A DNA stretch of 49,653 bases from an uncultured Caballeronia sp. (GTDB lineage Bacteria; Pseudomonadota; Gammaproteobacteria; Burkholderiales; Burkholderiaceae). The DNA is taken from positions 1-49,653 of the forward strand of contig CALNPU010000003.1 of the NCBI GenBank assembly GCA_940588625.1. The letters run 5' to 3'. Position numbers and translations under genes: made by a program. Under the pieces are notes generated by a model that saw nothing but the letters and a program-made list of their open reading frames with translations, searched no databases and was not told the origin of the DNA. Below, one piece after another: positions 1 through 8,890 of this stretch (its first letter is position 1; each line of letters starts with the position of its first letter).

Positions 1-96
1 TGGGCCGGTGTCTGACCCCCGTTTGTTCAGCTAGAAACCTCTCTTCTAGCGCATCCCGACTCCTGCGTCGCCCCCCCTTAAGAAACGAGCTGCACC

Positions 97-139
97 GGGC
101 GCGTCTGCACTCGCCCTTCGGGCTCCTTCCGACGCGCCC
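97..139. repeat. Inverted repeat / nested hairpin
   Basis: A perfect 9-bp inverted repeat, GGGCGCGTC at 97-105 and GACGCGCCC at 131-139, encloses a second small hairpin, GCCC-TTC-GGGC at 113-123. It lies in the gene-free stretch 1-400. No T-run follows on either strand, so it is not a clear terminator; it could be a dispersed palindromic element or a remnant. Confidence 0.45.
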
Positions 140-161
140 GAAACCTGCTTACCGGCACCTC

Positions 162-184
162 GGCCGGTCGTCAAAAGACCGGCC
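162..184. repeat. Inverted repeat (8-bp stem)
   Basis: GGCCGGTC at 162-169 pairs with GACCGGCC at 177-184 around a 7-nt loop. It sits in the same gene-free stretch as the hairpin at 97-139. I see no credible gene in 1-400; the only open frame there (46-276, minus) has no recognisable domain or ribosome binding site. Confidence 0.4.
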
Positions 185-342
185 TGCAGAACAAGATCGT
201 TTCGCATTTCCGATCGGCGCCGCCATCTGGCGTCGCTCTCTGACCGCCCGTTCACAACCAATAATCTTCGGATCATCGCAGCCTTGCCGTGTACGAGATC
301 ACTTGGCGCCAGAAACCCGGCCGCAACGCAGCAAGGCTGCGC

Positions 343-378
343 AAAAAAGCCCGCTGACCGTCAAGCATAGCAGGCTTT
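343..378 (-). terminator. Rho-independent terminator after the CNP1-like gene
   Basis: Read on the minus strand, AAAGCC and GCT arms (with one mismatch) pair across a 13-nt loop and are followed by six T residues (positions 348-343). It lies 23 bp past the stop of the minus-strand CNP1-like gene, where its terminator is expected. Confidence 0.65.
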
Positions 379-400
379 GCCAGGGGGCCGTTCGAGTTAG

Positions 401-954
401 TTAGTGATAGTTCGAAACCGCGGTCCGCTTCATCTGGATGTTCTGCAGAATCTGCTTGGCCGTTCCCGTCGGCAACTTATTCGCGCAGAAATAATCCTGA
501 TACAGCGCAGCGTGATAAGCGTTCAACTCACCGTTTTCGATGCGTCGAAAATCGTTCTCGACCGTACGGTCCCAGTCGGTCTGATCCTCATTAATACTTG
601 CGTACAGCCGCCAGTTATAGTTGTCGCAGCGAATGCCTTCGTAATTGACGTTGCGCGCGCCGGCCGGGCTTTTCACGACGACCGTGTACCGGATGACACC
701 GTCAGTCCCCACGCTAAGCGAGTTTTTATCGATGAAAAAAGACAACGGCGTATTTTCCGACACCGTGAATTCCAGGAGATTCGCGTTCTGCGGCAGCGGA
801 GGCAGGACGTCGACCTTGTTTTCGGTCCAGTTCGGCTTGCGGTCCATGAGGTAGACAACGCGCTGTCGTCCTTGTTGGTCGGCTTGGAGCTGCCGCAACC
901 GGCGAGCACGGCAAGGGCTGCCACGGATGCCGCGAACAATGCAATGGCTTTCAA
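401..954 (-). pseudogene. CNP1-like family lipoprotein, frameshifted
   Basis: The 3' two thirds encodes a CNP1-like family domain (from about RKPNWTENKVDVLPPLPQ to the stop), a small uncharacterised envelope family common in beta-proteobacteria. The lipoprotein signal peptide, KAIALFAASVAALAVLAGC with the lipobox LAGC, lies in a different frame and would start at a TTG at 952-954. The frame changes near 860-880, between GSSKPTNKDD and RVVYLMDRKP, so signal and domain can no longer be made as one protein from this sequence. A longer in-frame extension up to 1129 exists but has no lipoprotein signal. A single-base indel is the simplest cause. A sequencing error is possible here because only one event is seen. 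Family assignment is from the sequence pattern; the function is unknown. Confidence 0.7.
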
Positions 955-1134
955 TTCTTGATTTCCCGAGGTTGATGCAGAAGCGACTGCAAATTGAGCG
1001 TGCCGCGTGAAACGCACGACGATTGCCCCACCAGGGAACACGCCGGCATGTCATAACACGCAAGCCCAGCCTTCGACGCTGCACGAGAAAAAGCGGCGCG
1101 CGTTGCCGCACCGCCGCTTCGAATGACACACGTC

Positions 1135-1788
1135 CTAATCACGCGAAGGACGTTGTGCGTAGATGTGCAGCTCTTCGGTCACCGAACATTCTGCCTGAAT
1201 GAAACCGCCGTTAGCAGAAACGGCCGCGTCTTCCGTAGTCATGCCCTGAATCACGCGTGGATACCGGTTGGCATGATGCGCCGCCATACGTTCCACGCGC
1301 TCAGCACGCACGACTGCGCGCCTCAGAAAGCGAGAAAGTTCCGTGAGTGCAAGCTGATATACATCCCGCTTGAATTCGATCACCGCGTCGAGCGAGACCC
1401 AATATTCGTTCCACCGCCAGGCATCGAATTCCGGATGATCAGTCGCACGCAAACAAATGTCACAATCGCGGCCTACCATGCGCAACAAAAACCAGATCTG
1501 TTTCTGTCCGCGATAATGTCCGCGCACCTCGCGCTTGATGAACTTGTCCGGCACCTCATAACGCAGCCAGTCGCGGGTTCGACCCACGACCTTCACGTGC
1601 TCCGGAAGCAAGCCGGTTTCTTCGTGTAACTCCCGATACATCGCTTGCAGGGGGGTCTCACCATACTTGATGCCCCCTTGCGGAAATTGCCAGGAATGTT
1701 CACGTAGCCGCTTGCCCCAAAACACTTCGTTGTGCGCGTTCAAGAGGATGATGCCGACGTTCGGGCGAAAGCCTTCACGATCCAGCAT
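1135..1788 (-). CDS. rppH: RNA pyrophosphohydrolase RppH
   Basis: A 217-residue Nudix hydrolase that removes pyrophosphate from the 5' triphosphate end of mRNA and so triggers RNase E-dependent decay in the cytoplasm. The Nudix box is complete: GGIKYGE, then TPLQAMY, then RELHEETGL, giving the GX5EX7REUXEEXGU pattern. I chose the ATG at 1786-1788 because the protein then begins [20 protein letters not shown], the usual RppH N terminus; the open frame runs 187 residues further upstream but this part is not conserved. The tail of about 60 residues after the Nudix fold is typical of Burkholderia-type RppH. It is divergent from proS and appears intact. Confidence 0.93.
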   Translation of the reverse strand: MLDREGFRPNVGIILLNAHNEVFWGKRLREHSWQFPQGGIKYGETPLQAMYRELHEETGLLPEHVKVVGRTRDWLRYEVPDKFIKREVRGHYRGQKQIWFLLRMVGRDCDICLRATDHPEFDAWRWNEYWVSLDAVIEFKRDVYQLALTELSRFLRRAVVRAERVERMAAHHANRYPRVIQGMTTEDAAVSANGGFIQAECSVTEELHIYAQRPSRD

Positions 1789-1821
1789 ACAAACACCTTC
1801 GAATCCTTTAAAATTGCTTTG

Positions 1822-1827
1822 ATTATA
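1822..1827 (-). promoter_or_regulatory. Candidate -10 box for rppH
   Basis: The minus strand reads TATAAT here, a perfect sigma70 -10 hexamer, placing a start site about 25-30 nt before the rppH ATG. No good -35 hexamer is visible at 16-18 bp, so this remains tentative. Confidence 0.4.
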
Positions 1828-2019
1828 AACAGATAACGGGGCCTGGCGCACCGGCACGAACCCGAATCGGGGTTCGTTTCGCTTGGGTGCCGGTGCGGGC
1901 GGCGGACGCCTTACCGCATCGCTGTCCCGTCGCTCACTCGTTCCGCACGTTTTGCATGTCCGCAGGTTTGGGTCGAAAACCCATTCAATCGACGCGCTCC
2001 CGCATTGGAAAATTTTTGA

Positions 2020-3768
2020 ATGAAAGCATCCCGTTTCTTTATTGGCACTCTGAAGGAAGTCCCCACCGACGCGGAAATCGTCAGCCACCAACTCATGATG
2101 CGTGCGGGCATGATTCGCCGCGTGGCGGGCGGTATCTATAGTTATCTGCCTATCGGCCTGCGCTCCATCCGCAAGGTGGAGTCGATCGTGCGTGAAGAAA
2201 TGAACCGGGCCGGCGCGATCGAATTGTTGATGCCCGCCGTGCAGCCGGCCGAACTCTGGCAGGAATCGGCGCGCTGGGAACAGTACGGCCCCGAACTGCT
2301 GCGCATCAAGGATCGTTATGACCGTGATTTCGTGATTGGACCGACGCACGAAGAAGTGGTGACAGACATCGCGCGGCGTGAGATCAAGAGTTATCGGCAG
2401 TTACCGGTCAATTTCTACCAGATCCAGACCAAGTTCCGCGATGAAATCCGCCCGCGTTTCGGCGTGATGCGCGTGCGCGAGTTCATCATGAAGGACGCGT
2501 ATTCCTTCGACCGCGATCAGGCGGGCCTCGCCGAGTCGTACAAGAAAATGTTCGATGCCTACGTGCGTGTGTTCACCCGCATCGGCCTGGAATTCCGTGC
2601 GGTCGCGGCGGATAACGGCTCGATCGGCGGCAGCGGCTCGCATGAATTTCACGTGATTGCCGACACCGGCGAGGATGCAATTGCATATTGCCCGACCTCG
2701 GATTACGCGGCGAACATGGAAGCCGCAGACGCGCTGCCGCTGAGCGCCACGCGTCCGGCGCCTGCGGAGAAGATGAAGAAGACGGCCACGCCGGGTAAGG
2801 CGAAATGCAAGGCGGTCGCTGAACTGCTGAACATTCCGCTGCAACGGACGATCAAGTCGATCATCCTTGCGACGGAAAACGAAGGCGCCGAGCCGACCAT
2901 CTGGCTATTGATGCTGCGCGGCGACCATTCGCTGAACAACATCAAGGCGAACAAGCAGCCGGGTCTGGCGGGTTATCGCTTTGCTACCGAAGTTGAAATT
3001 ATAGATACCTTCGGCACGCCGCCCGGCTATCTCGGCCCGATCAACACGAAGAAACCGATCAAGGTGATCGCGGACCGCACGGTCGCGAACATGAGCGATT
3101 TCGTGGTCGGTGCGAACGAAGTGGACTATCACATCACCGGCGTAAACTGGGGCCGCGACCTGCCGGAACCGGTCGTGGCGGATATCCGTAATGTGCTGGC
3201 GGCCGACCCGTCGCCGGACGGCAAGGGCACGCTGGAAATTTGCCGCGGCATTGAAGTGGGCCACGTTTTCCAGCTTGGCACCAAGTATTCGGATGCTATG
3301 GGCGCGTCATTCCTCTATGAGAACGGCAAGCCTGCACCCATGCAAATGGGCTGCTACGGGATCGGTATCACGCGGATCCTGGGCGCGGCGATTGAACAGA
3401 ATTTCGACGCCAAGGGTATCATCTGGCCGGAATCGATTGCACCGTTCGAAGTCGTGTTGTGCCCGATGGGTTATGACCGCAGTGACGCGGTTCGCGAACA
3501 AGCCGACAAGCTCTACGCGGCGCTGCAGGCAGCGGGTATTGACGTGGTCCTAGATGATCGTGGCGAGCGCCCGGGCGTGATGTTCGCGGATTGGGAACTG
3601 ATCGGCGTGCCGCATCGGCTGGTGATTGGTGACCGTGGGCTGAAGGAAGGCAAGCTCGAGTACCAGGCGCGACGCGACGCCAAAACCTCGTTGCTGCCGC
3701 TGGACGACGCGGCGAACGTGGTGATCGAGAAGGTGCGCGCCGCACTGGCCCGTGGAGTGGGCCAGTAA
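2020..3768 (+). CDS. proS: Prolyl-tRNA synthetase (bacterial type)
   Basis: Charges tRNA-Pro with proline. At 582 residues it has the long bacterial architecture. The class II motif 2 region reads [20 protein letters not shown]; an insertion (editing) domain occupies roughly residues 220-400 ([17 protein letters not shown] through [20 protein letters not shown]); motif 3 reads [17 protein letters not shown]; and the anticodon-binding domain is at the C terminus ([15 protein letters not shown]...). The start [20 protein letters not shown] matches the family. The broken marC begins 2 bp after its stop, so the two were probably cotranscribed. Intact, as expected for an essential gene. Confidence 0.97.
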   Translation: MKASRFFIGTLKEVPTDAEIVSHQLMMRAGMIRRVAGGIYSYLPIGLRSIRKVESIVREEMNRAGAIELLMPAVQPAELWQESARWEQYGPELLRIKDRYDRDFVIGPTHEEVVTDIARREIKSYRQLPVNFYQIQTKFRDEIRPRFGVMRVREFIMKDAYSFDRDQAGLAESYKKMFDAYVRVFTRIGLEFRAVAADNGSIGGSGSHEFHVIADTGEDAIAYCPTSDYAANMEAADALPLSATRPAPAEKMKKTATPGKAKCKAVAELLNIPLQRTIKSIILATENEGAEPTIWLLMLRGDHSLNNIKANKQPGLAGYRFATEVEIIDTFGTPPGYLGPINTKKPIKVIADRTVANMSDFVVGANEVDYHITGVNWGRDLPEPVVADIRNVLAADPSPDGKGTLEICRGIEVGHVFQLGTKYSDAMGASFLYENGKPAPMQMGCYGIGITRILGAAIEQNFDAKGIIWPESIAPFEVVLCPMGYDRSDAVREQADKLYAALQAAGIDVVLDDRGERPGVMFADWELIGVPHRLVIGDRGLKEGKLEYQARRDAKTSLLPLDDAANVVIEKVRAALARGVGQ

Positions 3769-3769
3769 C

Positions 3770-4408
3770 GTGCAGCACAACTTCCTCTCGGCGACGGTGC
3801 TGCTTATTCTGATCACCGACCCGCTTGGCAATATCCCGATCTTCATCAACGCGTTGCGTGGTATGGCGAAGGAACGCCGGCGGGTCCGTGATTTTGCGCG
3901 AAGTAGCCATCGCCTTCGGGATTTTGCTGTTGTTCATGCTGGTCGGTGACCGCTTTCTTCGCGCGATGAGTCTGACGGATTTGTCGTTGCGGCTGGGAGG
4001 GCGGGATCGTGTTGTTCCTGATCGCGCTGCGGATGATCTTTCCGCATCCCGACGGCCCTATGGGCGGCGATTCACGTGGTGGCGAACCACCACTGATCGT
4101 GCCGCTGGCCGGTCCGTCGGCGCTGGCGACGGTGATGCTGCTGACATCGCAGGCACCGGGGCAGATGTGGGAATGGGTCGGCGCGCCTGGTTACCATGAT
4201 GGTCCGCGCGGTCGTACTGGTGCTGGCCGAAAAGATCCAGCATTGGCTTGGCGAGCGGGCCGTTACGGCGTTCGAGCGATTAATGGGCTTGGTGCTGGTC
4301 GCGATATCGCTGGAGATGATCCTCACCGGGATACGGACCTTCGTCCATCAGTTGGCCGGAACGGCTGATACTGCACGCCTCACCGAAGTACAGCCCAGCC
4401 GGGGTTAG
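3770..4408 (+). pseudogene. MarC-family membrane protein, multiply frameshifted
   Basis: The pieces of a MarC/NAAT-family inner-membrane protein lie in all three forward frames in the correct order. From a GTG at 3770: QHNFLSATVLLILITDPLGN. Then in another frame: ILREVAIAFGILLLFMLVGD. Then LFLIALRMIFPHPDG and PLIVPLAGPSALATVMLL. Then MMVRAVVLVLAEKIQHWLGE to the stop at 4408. At least three or four indels separate them, so no multi-span protein can be produced. It directly follows proS. Members of this family are of uncertain physiological role. The gene is confidently a pseudogene unless the assembly is very poor here, which the clean flanking genes argue against. Confidence 0.85.
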
Positions 4409-4488
4409 CACTCGTCGTAGACGTCGAGTTGGCTGAAACGTCCGCGCGGGGACTCTTGAGGCTGAACGTCCGAGGCAACAAGCGTACG

Positions 4489-4532
4489 CAAAAAAGCCGT
4501 TTCAACGTGAGTTGAAACGGCTTTGGCTTTTT
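4489..4532 (-). terminator. Strong intrinsic terminator, usable on both strands
   Basis: A perfect 13-bp stem, AAGCCGTTTCAAC at 4494-4506 and GTTGAAACGGCTT at 4511-4523, with a GTGA loop. On the minus strand it is followed directly by a T-run (positions 4495-4490), which fits termination of the minus-strand hpt locus. On the plus strand a weaker TTTTT follows after TGGC and could end proS-marC transcription. Confidence 0.85.
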
Positions 4533-4604
4533 AACTTGGTTTGTCAAAGAGCGATATGACATGATCGCACGGCCTTCAGGCTCGCGTCAAGCGCTCACGA
4601 CAAT

Positions 4605-5103
4605 TCACGCGCCTTCCGTCAGCGCACGGATAGTCGGCAGGTTGCGCCAGTATCCCTTCGCGTCCATGCCGTAGCCAACACGTACCGGTCAGGCACTTCG
4701 AAGCCGCAAAAGTCCGGGCGCAAGGGTTTCGATTTATTGATGAGCTTCTTGCACAGCACGGTCGAGAGGAATTTCTTTGCACCCCTGGCCATGATGCGGT
4801 CGCGGATAGCGGCCATGGTTTCGCCTTCATCCAAAATGTCGTCGAGCACGACGCAATCCTTCACTGACTCCGCCGGCGCCACGCGCCATTCCATCTTGTC
4901 GCCACCCTTGGTCGTGTTCCTATACCGCGTCAGGTGGATGTAGTCGAACTCGAGCGGAAAGTCGAGGTGCGGCAGCAGCATGCCGGAGAACACTGCCGTG
5001 CCGATGGCTTTCGCCATGTTTTCGATCAACGCGGTCACGTCGTGTGCCGAAACGATTTCTTCGAAGTGGCTGAAAATGTGTGGAGTGCTTCTTCGCGATT
5101 CAT
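4605..5103 (-). pseudogene. hpt: Hypoxanthine phosphoribosyltransferase, frameshifted and internally shortened
   Basis: The remains of a purine-salvage phosphoribosyltransferase (hypoxanthine/guanine plus PRPP to IMP/GMP). The PRPP-binding loop is still readable as VVLDDILDEGETMAAIRDRI. Three lesions are seen. (1) Near 5074 the start MNREEALH is thrown out of frame by what looks like an extra AC in a CACAC run; the next frame resumes IFSHFEEIVSAHDVTALIEN. (2) Between MAKAIG and AVFSGML about 15-18 residues usual for the family are missing. (3) Near 4668 a missing G shifts DRYVL away from GYGMDAKGYWRNLPTIRALTEGA. The stop of the original frame is at 4605. Length 499 bp against about 550 expected. 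The lesions together make loss of function very likely. Confidence 0.85.
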
Positions 5104-5165
5104 AAGGGCAGGCGGCGAGGGTGTAAAGCTAAAGGGGAAACGAGGCGCTAAGCGCCACATGATAA

Positions 5166-5192
5166 ACCCGCGTTCCTCAGTGAAACGCGGGT
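5166..5192 (-). terminator. Hairpin downstream of ffh
   Basis: A 9-bp stem, ACCCGCGTT at 5166-5174 and AACGCGGGT at 5184-5192, with a 9-nt loop. On the minus strand it is followed by TTTAT only, so it is a weak but well placed terminator candidate, 38 bp past the ffh stop. Confidence 0.5.
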
Positions 5193-5229
5193 CATTCGAA
5201 TCAAGCTGAATCAGATAGAAACAAAAGCT

Positions 5230-6597
5230 TCAACGCATGCCCGGCATCATGCCCTTCATGCCGCGCATCATTTTCTGCAGATTGCTGCCCTTCAGCTTTT
5301 TCATCATGCCGCGCATCTGCTCGTATTGATTCAGCATGCGGTTGACTTCCTGGACCTGAACGCCCGCACCTGCTGCAATGCGGCGCTTGCGTTGCGCCTT
5401 GATCAGATCGGGTTTCGCGCGTTCGAGCAGCGTCATGGAGGTGATAATGCCCTCCATGCGGCGCATCTGTTTTTCGGCGACGCCCATGTCCGCACCTGCC
5501 GCAGCCTGCTGGAACTGCGCCGGCAGCTTGTCCATCAGCGACGACAAACCGCCCATCTTTTTCATCTGCGAAAGTTGTGCGCGGAAGTCGTTCAGATCGA
5601 AATCGCCGCGTTTCTTGACTTTATCGGCGAGTTTTTGGGCGACTGCTCCATCCACGCCTTTCTGTGCTTCCTCGACCAAAGCGAGAATGTCGCCCATGCC
5701 GAGAATCCGATTTGCCATCCGGTCCGGGTGGAAAACTTCCAGCCCATCCAGTTTTTCGGCGACACCCACGAACTTGATCGGCTTGCCGGTCACGTGACGC
5801 ACTGAAAGCGCCGCGCCGCCGCGCGAGTCGCCGTCCAGCTTGGTCAGCACCACGCCGGTCAGCGGCAGGGCGTCGCTGAACGCCTTCGCCGTATTCACCG
5901 CATCCTGGCCGAGCATGGCGTCGACCACGAACAGCGTTTCCGCCGGCTTCAGGACGCCGTGCAGCTCGGCGATTTCCTTCATCATCGCTTCGTCAATACC
6001 GAGCCGGCCGGCCGTATCGACAATCAGCACGTCATGGAAGTGGCGTTTCGCCCAGTTCACCGCCGCGCGTGCGATATCCGCCGGTTTCTGATCCGGCTCC
6101 GACGGGAAAAAGTCCGCGCCGACTTGTTCGGTCACCGTTTCCAGCTGTTGAATAGCAGCCGGACGATACACGTCGACAGAGACCGTCAGTACTTTTTTCT
6201 TGTGCTTTTCGCGCAGCAGCTTGGCGAGCTTGCCCGACGTGGTGGTTTTACCCGCGCCTTGCAGGCCGGCCATCAGGATGATTGCCGGCAGTGTGACAGC
6301 GAGATTCAGCTCGACCGCCTTCCCCTCGTAATACCCGCCGATGATTGCCGTCAGTTCGCGCTGCACGACGCCGACAAGTGCCTGCCCTGGCGACAGGCTG
6401 GAAAGCACTTCTTCGCCGAGCGCTTTTTCCTTCACCTTCGCGATAAATTCGCGCACAACCGGCAACGCGACGTCGGCCTCGAGCAGCGCCAGGCGTACTT
6501 CGCGCAGCATTTCCTGCGTGTTGGCCTCGGTGAGCCGGGCTTCGCCGCGCAGCGTCTTGACGACGCGCGCCATCCGTGTAGTGAGTGTGTCGAGCAT
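5230..6597 (-). CDS. ffh: Signal recognition particle protein Ffh (SRP54)
   Basis: The GTPase subunit of the signal recognition particle; it binds 4.5S RNA and the hydrophobic signals of nascent membrane proteins and delivers them to FtsY. At 455 residues it has the normal N, G and M domains. The G domain shows the P-loop GLQGAGKTTTSGKLA, the DTAGRLGID motif and TKLDGDSRGG. The C-terminal M domain is rich in methionine (MRGMMKKLKGSNLQKMMRGM). I took the ATG at 6595-6597 because the protein then starts MLDTLTTRMARVVKTLRGEA as in the family; the frame stays open further upstream without similarity. Divergent from the ccsA/ypjD-type gene, a neighbourhood also known in enterobacteria. Intact. Confidence 0.97.
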   Translation of the reverse strand: MLDTLTTRMARVVKTLRGEARLTEANTQEMLREVRLALLEADVALPVVREFIAKVKEKALGEEVLSSLSPGQALVGVVQRELTAIIGGYYEGKAVELNLAVTLPAIILMAGLQGAGKTTTSGKLAKLLREKHKKKVLTVSVDVYRPAAIQQLETVTEQVGADFFPSEPDQKPADIARAAVNWAKRHFHDVLIVDTAGRLGIDEAMMKEIAELHGVLKPAETLFVVDAMLGQDAVNTAKAFSDALPLTGVVLTKLDGDSRGGAALSVRHVTGKPIKFVGVAEKLDGLEVFHPDRMANRILGMGDILALVEEAQKGVDGAVAQKLADKVKKRGDFDLNDFRAQLSQMKKMGGLSSLMDKLPAQFQQAAAGADMGVAEKQMRRMEGIITSMTLLERAKPDLIKAQRKRRIAAGAGVQVQEVNRMLNQYEQMRGMMKKLKGSNLQKMMRGMKGMMPGMR

Positions 6598-6734
6598 GGG
6601 AGCGTGTGGAGAGTGCGGCCGGTGCCGGGAAAAAACAGTAAGGTACGGCGTCCTAGCGGCTCTTGCTTCAAGACGACCTGACAAGAGAGGGAAGACGTCG
6701 CGGCTTCAGTCAGGGCCTGGTGTAAACTTCGAAC

Positions 6735-7640
6735 ATGGATATTGTACTATATGCCCTCACTGCGCTTCTCTACGGCGGACTTGCCATAGCTGGCTGGCGC
6801 GCGCATCGCAACACGGCTGTCGATCTGGCGCTGGCGGGCATGGCCGACTCCATGCAGAGCGGCCAGGCATCGAAGGCATCTGGCATGAGCGCGATGGGGC
6901 GCGTGTTGCTCGGCGTCGCGTTGTTCGTGCATGGCCTTTTGTTGCACACCACCATCTTCCCGCAAAACGCGATGATGTTCGGCTTCGCCTTCGCGCTCTC
7001 CGCCATGTTCTGGCTGGGCGCGGGCATCTACTGGATAGAAAGCTTTTTCTTCTCGCTCGACGGCTTGAGGCTGCTCGTGTTGCCGCTTGCATGCGTGGCC
7101 TCAATAATGCCGCTGATTTTTGGCGGCGTGCGTGTGCTGTCGTATGCCGCCGCGCCCATGTTCAAGCTGCATTTTCTGATCGCGAACATCGCATATGGGC
7201 TATTTGCAATCGCCGCGCTACACGCCATCCTGATGTTAATGGTGGAAAAGCGCCTGCAGAACATGCGCGGAACCAGCACGCGGCATACATCGAATAGCTG
7301 GGTGTCGAGTTGGCTCGACACCCAGCCGCCATTGCTCACGCTGGAAAAATTGTTGTTCCGCCTGATTTCGGCTGGCTTCGTGCTGCTGACTCTGACGCTC
7401 ATATCGGGTGTCGCGTTCAACGAACAACTTGTCGACAAGGCGTTCAAACTCGATCACAAGACCGTGTTCGCGATTCTGTCGTGGCTGATGTTCGGTGCGC
7501 TGCTGACCGCTCGCCGCGTGTCGGGCTGGCGCGGTCGCGCCGCGTTACGCTGGGTGCTCGCTTCATTCGTCGCGTTGCTGCTCGCTTATGTGGGCAGCCG
7601 CTTCGTCTTTGAAGTGCTGTTGCACCGCGCGGTCGTTTGA
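6735..7640 (+). CDS. CcsA/YpjD-type cytochrome c assembly membrane protein
   Basis: A 301-residue integral membrane protein of the cytochrome c assembly (CcsA/CcmF-like) family. About eight hydrophobic segments are visible, beginning with MDIVLYALTALLYGGLAIAG at residue 1, and including VLLGVALFVHGLLLHTTIF, MMFGFAFALSAMFWLGAGIY and LHFLIANIAYGLFAIAALHA. The family contains heme-handling proteins and YpjD-type proteins of unproven role. Conserved histidines occur in membrane segments (VHGLLLH, KLHFLIANIAYG), which suits heme contact, but this is inference. It is divergent from ffh, with 137 bp between the two starts. No disruption seen. Confidence 0.88.
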   Translation: MDIVLYALTALLYGGLAIAGWRAHRNTAVDLALAGMADSMQSGQASKASGMSAMGRVLLGVALFVHGLLLHTTIFPQNAMMFGFAFALSAMFWLGAGIYWIESFFFSLDGLRLLVLPLACVASIMPLIFGGVRVLSYAAAPMFKLHFLIANIAYGLFAIAALHAILMLMVEKRLQNMRGTSTRHTSNSWVSSWLDTQPPLLTLEKLLFRLISAGFVLLTLTLISGVAFNEQLVDKAFKLDHKTVFAILSWLMFGALLTARRVSGWRGRAALRWVLASFVALLLAYVGSRFVFEVLLHRAVV

Positions 7641-7718
7641 CGCGGTTGCTTGACGGGGTTGTCTGAATCAACGGGCATTTATTGCCTCTACTGCCTCTAT
7701 TCTATTATTAGTAAGATC

Positions 7719-8000
7719 ATGCGCCAACTTCTCCTGCTGATATTTGTTTTCTTTGCGAGCCAGTGGCTATTCAAGAAGCTCAGGCGTGCCCAAGCTGCCG
7801 CCGGCGTGCAAACAGACCACCAGGGGCCGGGCGGCGGCGCAGGGGCCACGCGCGCGTCTCATGGCCCGACGGCTTCCGGCTCCGCGCCGCAACTCCCCGA
7901 TCCCCTGGTACGTTGCGCCGAGTGCGGCGTGCATACGCCTAGCAGCGAAGCGATTGTTGCGGCCGGGCATCGTTTCTGCGCCGATCACGCCCAGCGCTAA
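7719..8000 (+). CDS. PP0621-family small protein
   Basis: A 93-residue protein: one N-terminal hydrophobic segment (RQLLLLIFVFFASQWLFKKL), a linker rich in Gly, Ala, Thr and Pro, and a C-terminal motif CAECGVHTPSSEAIVAAGHR-FCADHA that could hold a metal through CxxC and later Cys/His residues. This pattern is that of the PP0621 family, found beside ampD in pseudomonads and Burkholderia; the function is unknown. The ATG at 7719-7721 was preferred because the hydrophobic segment follows at once; the upstream in-frame stretch from 7650 is not convincing. It ends 29 bp before the ampD remnant. Confidence 0.75.
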   Translation: MRQLLLLIFVFFASQWLFKKLRRAQAAAGVQTDHQGPGGGAGATRASHGPTASGSAPQLPDPLVRCAECGVHTPSSEAIVAAGHRFCADHAQR

Positions 8001-8029
8001 GCCGCTCATCCCACCGGCCGCGACGCTCG

Positions 8030-8551
8030 ATGAACGTTGCTGGTCTGATCGACACCGACGGTTGGTACACGACGGCGCACCGGATGCCGTCGCAGAACTT
8101 CGAAGCGCGTCCGGGGGTATCGAGCCCACGCCCGTCGTCGTTCATAACATCAGCTTGCCGCCCGATGAATTCGGTGGCAGCGCAATCGCCGAGTTCTTCC
8201 AGAACCGCCTCAATCACGACGCTCATCCGTACTATGACCACTTGCGCAGCATGCGGGTCTCGGCGCATTTCGTGATTTATCGCGATGGCCGCGTCGAACA
8301 GTACGTGTCGTGCAATGACCGCGCATGGCACGCTGTCATGTCGAGCTTTCTCGGGCGTGAGCGATGCAACGATTTTTCGGTGGGTATCGAACTGGAAGGC
8401 AGTGATCGATGTGCGTTTGAGAATGCGCAGTACGTGTCGCTCAATGAGGTCTTTTAGGCCCTCACTCGTCGCTATCCGAGCCGGTCGTTCGGATAGCGCG
8501 CCGGGTCGTAAGACCGATCCGGGTCCGTACTTCGAATGGCCAAGACTGTAA
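8030..8551 (+). pseudogene. ampD: AmpD, 1,6-anhydro-N-acetylmuramyl-L-alanine amidase, broken
   Basis: AmpD is the cytoplasmic zinc amidase that cleaves the peptide from anhydro-muropeptides during peptidoglycan recycling. Here the N-terminal LIDTDGWYTTAH-MPSQNFEARPG (ATG at 8030) is in one frame. The body, PTPVVVHNISLPPDEFGG through GIELEGSD-CAFENAQYVSLNEVF, is in a second frame and ends at a TAG at 8455-8457. The last part, SDSAPGRKTDPGPYFEWPRL to 8551, is in a third. The zinc-binding GHSDIAPGRKTDPG motif now reads GRSDSAPGRKTDPG, so even in a restored frame one histidine ligand has become arginine. Two frameshifts, loss of intervening sequence near 8475 and a ligand substitution make it non-functional. 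Confidence 0.88.
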
Positions 8552-8856
8552 CGCGATACGCAACTCCCGCTTCAGTACTTTCCCTATTTCAGCGACGTTT
8601 GATTTGCTGCTCGTTCTCGCTTGATCGAGTGTTTGCCGCGTGAGTCACTGAGCCGCGGTGACGCACTGTGTACCGCCATCGTCCTCTGATCTACCGCCGG
8701 CCTTGGCCCAGCACTTCCAACGGACCGGAAGAGCTTTCATTTTGCATTGTAGCGCGTTCGCGTGTGTTCTGCGCACCTTAGCGCATTTTCCCTTATCCGA
8801 CTTTGGCGTTGCAAAAGTCAACCCTCTGAAGGCCATTCTTCAGCAAATAAAAGTTT

Positions 8857-8884
8857 TTGAGACTGTGCAGAATGCCACTATACT
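8857..8884 (+). promoter_or_regulatory. Sigma70 promoter of nrdA
   Basis: TTGAGA at 8857-8862 and TATACT at 8879-8884, separated by 16 bp. The -10 hexamer lies inside the first NrdR box (8875-8890), which is how NrdR represses its targets in studied bacteria. The predicted start near 8891 gives a leader of nearly 400 nt before the nrdA ATG. The preceding stretch 8552-8856 holds no gene that I can support. Confidence 0.65.
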
Positions 8885-8890
8885 TGGTGG
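8875..8890 (+). promoter_or_regulatory. NrdR box A of nrdA
   Basis: CCACTATACTTGGTGG, an imperfect palindrome matching the NrdR consensus acaCwATATaTwGtgt in its core. It covers the -10 hexamer of the nrdA promoter. Its centre (8882.5) is exactly 31 bp from that of box B, about three helical turns, the usual spacing of paired NrdR boxes. Confidence 0.85.

Noticed and set aside
46..276. Minus-strand 76-codon frame at the window start
   Set aside because: It crosses both inverted repeats, is Arg/Ala/Gly-rich and has no signal or domain.
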